Shown here in pieces: positions 56,344-64,000 of a stretch of 64,000 nucleotides of DNA. This DNA comes from Pyrus communis (taxonomy: Eukaryota; Streptophyta; Magnoliopsida; Rosales; Rosaceae). Where the stretch lies: NCBI RefSeq assembly GCF_963583255.1, contig NC_084811.1:19548088-19612087 (forward strand), read 5' to 3'. Position numbers and translations under genes: made by a program. The notes under the pieces are model-generated. The model was not told the origin of the DNA and ran no database searches. It saw only the letters and a list, made by a program, of their open reading frames with translations. How positions within the stretch are numbered: position 1 is the first letter of the stretch; each line of letters opens with the position of its first letter.

Positions 56344-57560
56344 TTTTCAAAAATGTTCAATGAGAAGGGGTGGATGAAGTTAAATTTCGAAGGGTCGGAG
56401 ACGATTTTCAAGAATGGGAAATCTTCAGAGTGTGTATGTTGGCGGTGATCGATAGCTCTATAAAAGCTAAGGCGACGCGTCCACCGATTCAAAGAGCCGG
56501 ATTTTCCGGCGTAAGTTAGGCGACGCTCCCTCGGCTTTTCAGAAAACGCGTTCAACTTTGTCAAAAGATTTCTGACAAAGCTGAAAACACGTGGAGGCCA
56601 TCATCGCAACTACACATCTTTAGCCGACAAGCGCAAAGTCCGGCGACGCTTTCTCTGCTTTTCAGAAGACGCGTGCAGCTTTGTCAAAAGGAGCTGCATA
56701 TGCACTACCACGTGTCATTCAGAAAGCGAAGGGGCGTCGTTCAGAAATCGAAGGGGCGCCTGCTCAGAAATCGAAGAGGCGCCAATATTTCAAAAAGCCG
56801 GATTTGCGGGATCAAAACGTCTGTCGACAAAGGTAAAAGAATGGTACCACCACTTGTTATTATCTCTATATATGTCGACCTTCATCTTTTATGGCAAGGA
56901 AAACCTGAAGAAAATGCCCAACTTTCCCTCACCTCTGAGGGCGCACTCCCAGCAAAGCCTTTCGAAATACTCAATTCTTTCTTCTTCCCCAAAGATGATA
57001 CCGGATGCCTGGAGTACAGATGACCCAGGAAGAAACGGCGGATTGAAGTGTGCTGATTCATTCACCGCTTCTTCAAAAGCAAAGGTATCTCATATCATCA
57101 AGGTCAAAAGCAAAAGTATCTCATATCATGCTCTTTCCCTGTCTTTTTCTTTGTCCTTGTTCTTACTCGCATGGCAAAGTGAAAGAAGCAATCAGCCAGC
57201 ACTTGGAGTCAGTCTTCTGTTCTGGAGCCAACTGCCTGGAATCTATTCCTGATTGCTTACCTAGCATTGCTCTCGAGTAGTCATCTTCAACGGTTGATAC
57301 ACTTCCAGAGAAGGGACCACTCCTGCAAAGATTGAACAAAGAAACAGATAAAAGGGGTAAGCTCAGACCTTCGGGGAAGACCAAAAGAATCCTGCTACCC
57401 AGTTCAAGATTATGTAGCACAAAGGAAAATCAACGATGGGCGGAAACCAGTTCAAGAGAAAGCCTGTGGAATCACCAAGATCAATGCCTCAATGCAATCA
57501 CCAAGGAGAAGAGGGAATTTACACTCCATAACCAGATTTGCGTCCCTAAACTCTTCTCTT
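56344..57560. other. Region upstream of the antisense frame, promoter-like, no clear gene
   Basis: Contains TATAAAAGC (56459-56467, plus strand) and CTCTATATATG (about 56861), repeated words GTCAAAAG and CAGAAAACGCG (56540-56680, two imperfect copies), and several GAAATCGAAGGGGCG repeats (56735-56785). The plus-strand frames at 56673-57023 and 57332-57586 have no family likeness. Confidence 0.45.
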
Positions 57561-59315
57561 TGTTACTTACATTTTGCCATGTTTAGTATGTTTAAGTGCT
57601 TTTTGTGTGTTTACTTATGTTTTGTGTGAATCTATGCTTAAAACATTGAGGACAATGTTTGATTTAAGTGTGGGGAGGTAACTAATGTTGTTAATGCAAA
57701 TTCGTGAGATTTTATCACCCATAACTTCAAATGTTGTTCCTTGCTGTTTTAAGGTGTTTTTAAATTGTTTTAGAGTGTTTTAGTGTGTTTTGTTTTATAA
57801 CTCCGAAAATCACATAAAAATTTGAAAAAAAATGTTTTGAAAAGCCTAAAAAGAGTGTTTTGAGTCGTTTTTGTGTGTTTGTGTCTTAGGGTACCTTCCA
57901 ACACAATGATAAGGATTTGGTTTGTAATTGCATGACGGTTAAAAAGAGTTATAAACATGGATGAAAGTTTTATTTACTCTTGGTATATGCTTGGTTATGG
58001 TTATAATGTATGACTTCACATGCAATCATAAAAGAAAAATTCGTTTTTGTAACATGCTTGAAGGAAGGAACTCAAACAAACGCTACAACCTTGTGAGACT
58101 TGAGCCTAAACATTCTTTGGAGAGTTATTTTCTGTGATTCTTTGTTTTCTAAAGTTGTTGCATGATCTCATTATTCCTTGCTTGGTTGCTACTTAGAATG
58201 CAATTGTATCATGCTAGAACTAAATGCTAGAACTTATATCCATTTCATTCAAAGCATTGAATTGCATAACATATATCAAGATAAAGTTGTGTAGTTGCCA
58301 CCATAGCCAAATAGCCTTACTTCCCATATTTCGTATTTGTTGTAAGTTTTAACCCCTTTGAGCCTTGTTTAGCCTGTGTTCTTTGTTAACCCATGTTATC
58401 CTTACCTAGCCTAGAATAGGATCATCCATGCCTTTGTTCTTAAAGCATAGTAAGCATGACGGAAAATGAATTCCTTTTTGATTAATATGTTGCAGAAAAT
58501 AAGTATGGGGGAAGGATTATTGATGAGAGTTGTTGTGCCATAGGCACGGCTAAAAAAAAAAAAAAAAAAAAAAAATGAAAAAAAAAAATGAAAAAGAAAA
58601 GAAAAATAAGAGTTGTTTGAATTTCCCCTATTAGTCTAAAAGTTGTTTTCCGCGCTCTAAAGGGAATTCTAAGTGCCTAATTCAATACTTTGCTCACTAT
58701 TGCTTTAAGAATGTTTGTTTATCCTTCACCTTTCATTGTTAACTAATACCCTAGCCCCGTTACACCCCTTTGACTTCTATCTTGATCGTTATGTGTTCAA
58801 TAATGTGGAGTTTGGATTTGATATGAGCTTATGGAATCACTGGTTCTCATTCTAAGTAGTAGCATTCCATTCATGAGATCATATTCATGTCATTATTGTA
58901 AATCCAGAAAATGCTTTCTTTGTTATAACATATGTGAGATACTAGTCTTTCATGTTTACATCAATCTCTCACATATAACTAGTGTAGGGTGTGTAGTCAG
59001 AAAATCTGTGTGAAAATAGAGTGCATTCTAGTAAGGAATTGAGTAAATTCTCTAAAGCATGTTACTACATTTGAAATGTGTTTTAATTGCTTAATTGTGA
59101 ACTAGTATGTGGTGACTATGATTAAGAATGTACTTAAGTGTAAAGATGGCTAAAATCTGTGAGAATAATGATTTTTAACTTGTCATGTGCATTGGAAACC
59201 CCTAAGACGGTTGTTGGAAGGTTTAGGTTGTGTTTTACTTGTTTAGTGTCGTTTTGTTTATTTGTTATTATTTTGTTTTGCTCGAGGACTAGCAAAAGCT
59301 AAGTATGGGGGAATT
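57561..59315 (+). other. 3' non-coding interior of the young LTR element
   Basis: Includes 'ACATTGAGGACAATGTTTGATTTAAGTGTGGGGAGG' type text (57645-57680) and an A-rich tract (58553-58600). The former resembles the segment between pol and the 3' LTR in many plant gypsy elements. No gene seen. Confidence 0.55.
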
Positions 59316-61200
59316 TGATAGGAGCATATTTAGGCGACTTACTTAGCTTGTTTTCGTGCATCTATGTTGTTAATTCATAGTTGTTTTAGTAGTTTAAGCC
59401 ATTTTCGTGTGTTTTTAGGTTCATATGGCTAAGGAAGCAAAAAGATGCATTTTGGAGCATTTTGGAGCAAAATTGGGCTTGGAATGGATAGCATATGCTT
59501 GGAGCCAAAGTGTTGGACGAATTTGAAAGCCTTGTATGCACTTTGGACATAAAACAAAGGGCCTAGCCCAATCAAACAATCCTTTGAGCCATGCAAAACC
59601 TCTAGCCCAATCAACAACCCTTAGCCACATGCATTTCCACCTTCCTACTTCATCATTTCATCATTGCACCACCATTCACACACACATGCACTTACTCTTT
59701 CATCATTGCACCACCATTCACACACACATGCACTTACTCTTTCATCATTGCATCACAAATTCAACACATGCATTCACACACCAACAACCTAGCTCTTTTT
59801 CCATCATTATTTCATCCACATGCACTCTCAATCATAACAACCACATTCACTCTTAAACAATCACCCACATATTCTCCCATTCCCCCTATAAAAACCCATG
59901 CATTCATACACAAAAATCACATCTCATTTTCATACACAACACATCACAAACACATCCAATCTTCCCTCATTGCCGTGAGCTACCATTCCCTTATAATCCA
60001 AACACCACCCCTCATCCATTTCCATAATTCCCCAATCCATTCAACACACCAACAACATCCCTTAGACCTTGTGCTACGACGAAGAGGAAGATAAGAGGGC
60101 CTAAACGTTCATACAATTCAAGTTTGAGTTGTTGGAATGTTTAGGTGTTTCTTTGATTCTCTTTGTTTTGTACCATGAGGAACTTCCTCTCGGCTTCATT
60201 CCATTAGATACACTCTCCCATTTCTTAAAGGATTTCGATATCAGTTTTGCTTCAAGGGTTCTTTCTTCTTAATCCTATGTTCACTCATGTTATATATTTT
60301 TATGTCAAACCTTTTGTAAACATGAAGTGTAACTAATCTCTCTCTAGGGATTCGATGTAGCCTTGCAAGATTGCCATGTAGTTAATTCGGAATTTTCATT
60401 TAATCTATCTATTTCTTGTTTCATTCTCCGATTTAATTGTGACTTAGTGTGTTGATTTTAATGCTTGATCATCATTTGAATTAACCACAGGTTGGTTAGC
60501 CAAGATTAAAGCACACATCATGCATAATCTTGGTAGATATGTGAATGAATGAAGGGAATGTTTTGCAAACATCCTGCCGAGTGTTCCCTTTGGTTTTGTG
60601 AAAGTTTCTTGTGCACTACATAGTCTTGATTAGGAACCAAAGTTGCACATCACAATTAGGCTCATGATTAGAGACATTTGATCAAATCCACACATCATAT
60701 GGCTGATCATATCTAAGTGAAACAAACCCAAGAAATAAGTAGAGGGATGAGTATAATCTGACTTAACAAGCATGGACTTGGCTTAGCAATGGTGAAATCG
60801 AATCTCTAGCTTCATCTCCATTTGTGCTATCTCATTTTATTAGCTGTTGATTCATTCATTTTGTGTTTACTTCATTTCCTTATGCTTTAATTTACAATCT
60901 GTCATTTAGTTTAATCAAAACCTAAATCCCCCTTTACCTTATTGTTCAATTTAGTTAGAAATCAATTTAGTTTATGCTTTAAAGCATTTTGAGTCTTTGG
61001 TTTGTCTTAGTGTTTTAAAGTTTAGTTTTGCATTCTTTGAGTCTAGTATAGTGTTTTAAATTGTATTTTTAGCGTTTTTGAGTCAAATCCAAGTGATTAA
61101 CAATCCCTCCTAATCCCCGGTCCAGAACGATCCCTACTTACATACTTACTACAATTGTCAAAAAGAAGGTTTAATTTGTGTGCGTATAATTTTCGCATCA
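59316..61200 (+). repeat. 3' LTR (copy 7) of the young LTR element
   Basis: 1885 bp, TGATAGGAGC...TTTTCGCATCA, TATA box at 59887-59894. Near-identical to 53335-55316 apart from the 97-bp repeat difference. Confidence 0.92.
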
Positions 61201-62936
61201 GCATTGATCTCCTCCTCATAAATAAATAGGCATAAGAATTCAATACCTCAGGTTCTGGTGCTTTAACAAATAAAAGAGGAGACCCTAGTATTCAAAGTGA
61301 TATAGCTGGAGCAGCGGGGAACAGGATGTTTGAGAGGTAGTGAGGGAATCAACCTGTCGACCCAAAGTCGGGTGTCCCGCTCATCCATCATCTGCCAATA
61401 AGCCCAGGCCCATGAGCCCGACTCCCTTTTTTAGCATCAAGGAAAGTTATGTGTGGGAAATATCTAGCCTTTAGGATCCGAGCCCAAAGGGAGTTGGGAT
61501 TTTGAATGAGTCGTCAGCATTGTTTAACAAGCAATGAGTCATTAAAGTCCTAAAAGTTCCTGAAACCTAATCCCCCATCACATTTAGGCAGCCCCAATTT
61601 GTCCCAGCTCACTCAATAGATCCTCATTTCTCCACCATTATTTCACCACCAAAACTCGGCAGTAAGAGAATCCAGTTCCTTACACATAGCAACATGGAAT
61701 TTGAAGAGATTCATTGGATAGGTCGGTGTAGCCTGGATCATAGCCTTGATTAAAACTTCATTCCCCATAAGCAAAAGGGAAGATTGTTTCCATCCCTGGA
61801 CCTTACCAAGCACCATCCCCTTCATATAGGCTATACCCTGATGCTTCGATCTCCCACACATAGCTGGCATTTCCAGATATGCCCTCGAGTCAGTAACCGA
61901 TGTCATCCCAACAATGGAGCTAAGTTGAGTTCACAAAACAAGAGGAACATTCTTGCCAAAATACACACTGGATTTATGAAGACTCACCTGATGGCCCAAA
62001 GTGAGGCAATACTTATTGAGGATTTGCATTAGTTTTCACAAGTTATCCGTAAAAAACACATGAGAGATACTGGGTCCATGAGGATTCATTTGTATGCCTT
62101 TAATCAACCCAAGATCTATCGCACAGTGGATTAGCCGAGAAAGTACATCACTAACCATGAGAAACAAATATGGGGATGGGGGATCACCTTGGCGGATTTC
62201 ACGAGATAGGGAGAACCAATTCCCTGACTGCCCATTTATCATAATCCCAAATTCCACAGTGCTCACACAATTCATAATCAATTGGTCCATCCTCTATTAA
62301 ATCCTATTTTTAGCATTATCGATTATAAAAAATCCCATTCAACTTGATCATATGCCTTATGCATATCAAGCTTAATGCCTAGTTCATGCTTCCGCTTATC
62401 CTTTCTCAGCTTCAGAAAGTGGAACAGCTCATGAGCTATCCTAATGTTCTCCTGGATTTGCCTATCCGCAACAAAGGTATTTTGCATGGGTGAGATTAAA
62501 TTAGGCAACAAAGGTTTCAAACGATTAACCAACACCTTTGACATGATCTTGAACGAAAAATTACATAGGGTAATAATTTTAGGAATCAAAACAATATGTT
62601 TGGAATTTAGTCCTTTTGTATTTCCCACATCCATCATGAAGTCCCTAACCAGTCCATCAACCTCATCCAGTATAATGTCCTACTATGAGTGGTAAAAAAT
62701 ACCTTGAAACCCATTAAGACCTGGGGCCTTCAAACCTTCCATTTGCTTAACATCAGCCTTGATCTCATCATCAGACATTGGTTTGGTGAGCTTCGTGTTC
62801 ATCGATTCCGTAACCAAAGGTATGACACAATCAAGCGTGTCCCCCTAATCCCTGCATCCCTCACAGGTAAATAGAGATTTAAAATGTTCCTTGACCAAGT
62901 TAGAAACCCGCCGAGCATCTTCCACCCATTGTGTGA
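61201..62936 (-). pseudogene. LINE reverse transcriptase fragment
   Basis: Minus-strand pieces in order: 62637-62323 (H-I-V-L-I-P-K, N-R-L-K-P-L-L, F-V-A-D-R-Q-I-Q-E-N, I-K-L-D-M-H-K-A-Y-D), 62290-62036 (R-Q-G-D-P-P-S-P-Y-L-F, then V-F-F-T-D-N-L, where the catalytic pair reads T-D rather than A-D-D) and 61906-61643 (thumb, ending E-F-W-W). Stops and shifts separate them. Confidence 0.85.
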
Positions 62937-64000
62937 TATCCTATCCCCAAAATTAGTATTTTATTTTATTTTTGATGTATTACGGAGATTTAATTGAAGT
63001 TAGTTTGTTGATTCTCCGATTTTGAGAAAAGCGAAGTGAGGGGTACTTTAGTCATTTCCAATTTTCTCAACCTTTTCGGTCAACTCTTGAGTTGGTTAGG
63101 TAAAGTTCGATTCCATGAGCACGTAGGCACAAATGGATCTCAATTCCGAGTTAGAATGAAGAAGTTAGAGTCGTTTGAAGTTGGGGGCATTTTGGTAATT
63201 TTCCTAAGATGTTATAATTGGAGGGAAAACCTCCAGAAAGCCCTGAACTCCCAAAAATGGTCACCTGATTACAGACCTGTTTTGGGTGCGATTGGGTCGC
63301 CGACCCGCCAACTTGACCCGCTCGTTTCTCCTCCGTCTAACCTATGTTTTGGGTGATCTTGGTGTCCATGGAAAAGTCTTGATGAGCCATACATCTTTGT
63401 AGTGTTAGATTTCCCATTTTCTTATCCATTTTTCCAGTTCGAGGCAGCAAATTCTTGTGGGTTTCTAGCTGTTTTGTCATTTTTCTAGTGATTCCGGCAA
63501 CCATTTCCTTCGAGTGAGGTATGAAACCTCATCTACTCTTCATAATCTTCAGGATAGCATGCTTGGTTCGTGCTTTCGTATTCATTTTAGAGTTGGGTGT
63601 TTAGAACCCTAGAAATCCGGTTTTCTCCGATGAATTTGGGTGGTTTCCTGTTAGAATTTGTCGTCGGCCTAGTTATGAAAAGTGTTTCTCTTGTTGAGCT
63701 CTAACTACCACGTAAAATTTAAGCTCATTTAGTTAATGTTGAAAATTCGAGTTTTCTAAACCCTCCACCTTGGCTACCATCGCATGTGGCGGTGCGTGGA
63801 ACCGTTGATGAATGTTGTCTAAGTACTAAATACCTTCTATTGACCAAGTGAATCTATGTCTAGCTCGGTTTCCCAAATTTCAATTGTTTGGTGTCGTAAT
63901 CAAATTGGATCACCACTCGTTTGTATGATTGGCAAAGATCCAACCGTTAGATCATTGTCAATTTGTATTATGTTGTTGTCAAAGCATAATGAGGCCTTAG
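62937..64000. repeat. LTR-like repeat, runs off the window
   Basis: Begins TGTGATATCCTATCCCC, the style of a plant LTR start, at the point where the LINE stops. No reading frame is convincing (63036-63356 has no family likeness). The second end lies outside the window, so the class cannot be confirmed. Confidence 0.45.

Larger units (their letters stand above)
53335..61200 (+). mobile_element. Young non-autonomous LTR retrotransposon lacking gag-pol
   Basis: 5' LTR 53335-55316 and 3' LTR 59316-61200, both TGATAGG...CGCATCA and nearly identical (by eye about ten differences besides one 97-bp copy-number change). Flanks GCACT and GCATT (4 of 5). A primer-binding site for tRNA-Asp follows the 5' LTR, and a purine-rich tract (AAGTATGGGGGAATT) precedes the 3' LTR. 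The 4-kb interior holds no gag, protease, polymerase or integrase, but keeps a piece near 55520 (CGCTACTTGGGAGGCAACCCAA) that resembles the pol end of related gypsy elements, plus an antisense frame. Probably a deletion derivative moved by enzymes from a relative. Confidence 0.9.
48651..62936 (-). mobile_element. LINE (L1-type) retrotransposon in three pieces, interrupted by two insertions
   Basis: Minus strand. The pieces are 62936-61201 (reverse transcriptase), 53334-53169 (connecting segment) and 49801-48651 (zinc-binding domain, RNase H, 3' UTR and poly(A), seen as T18 at 48651-48668). The reading continues sensibly across both junctions when the inserted DNA and one copy of each target duplication are skipped. 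The 5' part, including ORF1 and the endonuclease, is absent: piece one stops at an LTR-like sequence at 62937. Contains stops, so inactive. Confidence 0.85.

Noticed and set aside
1..64000. CRISPR arrays, rRNA genes, tRNA genes
   Set aside because: No direct-repeat/spacer pattern, rRNA text or clear tRNA cloverleaf was seen by eye; a tRNA scan was not possible here.

Overview
This is a stretch of a plant nuclear genome. It is a dicot, and the style of the repeats suggests a woody Rosaceae of the apple/pear/Prunus kind (inference; no marker gene proves it). The genes have GT-AG introns, about 12 kb is ordinary euchromatic gene space, and most of the rest is degraded or nested transposable elements (TEs). 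I see no bacterial, organellar or CRISPR features.

Layout. 1-2760: an LTR fragment and degenerate LTR-like sequence. 2761-7926: a complete gag-only Ty3/gypsy-type LTR element on the minus strand, with two tandem-repeat arrays. 7927-9425: small non-autonomous repeats, including two foldback MITEs, one with a perfect 9-bp target duplication. 9811-15999 (+): GPT, the UDP-GlcNAc:dolichyl-phosphate GlcNAc-1-phosphate transferase that starts N-glycan synthesis in the ER. All 11 exons can be joined into 423 codons. 21240-16988 (-): a PRP4-like U4/U6 snRNP WD40 splicing factor (LACHESIS type), 5 exons and 542 codons. The two genes converge, share a roughly 1-kb 3' intergenic region, and look intact. 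No functional link between them is implied.

21655-48055: two copies of an LTR family beginning TGATAGGAGC in inverted orientation, then two head-to-tail, badly mutated gypsy elements (A and B, minus strand). They carry gag, protease, reverse transcriptase, a double RNase H and, in B, integrase. B also carries an antisense reading frame with a plant-mobile-domain (PMD) signature. A solo LTR splits the gag region of B.

48651-62936: a LINE on the minus strand opened by two insertions. One is a hAT-like element with 13-bp inverted repeats and an 8-bp imperfect target duplication, which itself holds a solo LTR with a perfect 5-bp duplication. The other is a young LTR element (53335-61200) that has lost gag-pol but carries a 218-codon antisense coiled-coil frame. 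62937-64000 is further LTR-like sequence.

The most interesting non-coding signals are promoter-like. The TGATAGGAGC LTRs carry clusters of CATGCA (RY) motifs directly upstream of a TATA box. The gag-only element has three 34-bp units combining a G-box-like core and a CCAAT box upstream of a TATA box. A 90-bp stretch near position 1100 holds nine TTGAC (W-box) cores.
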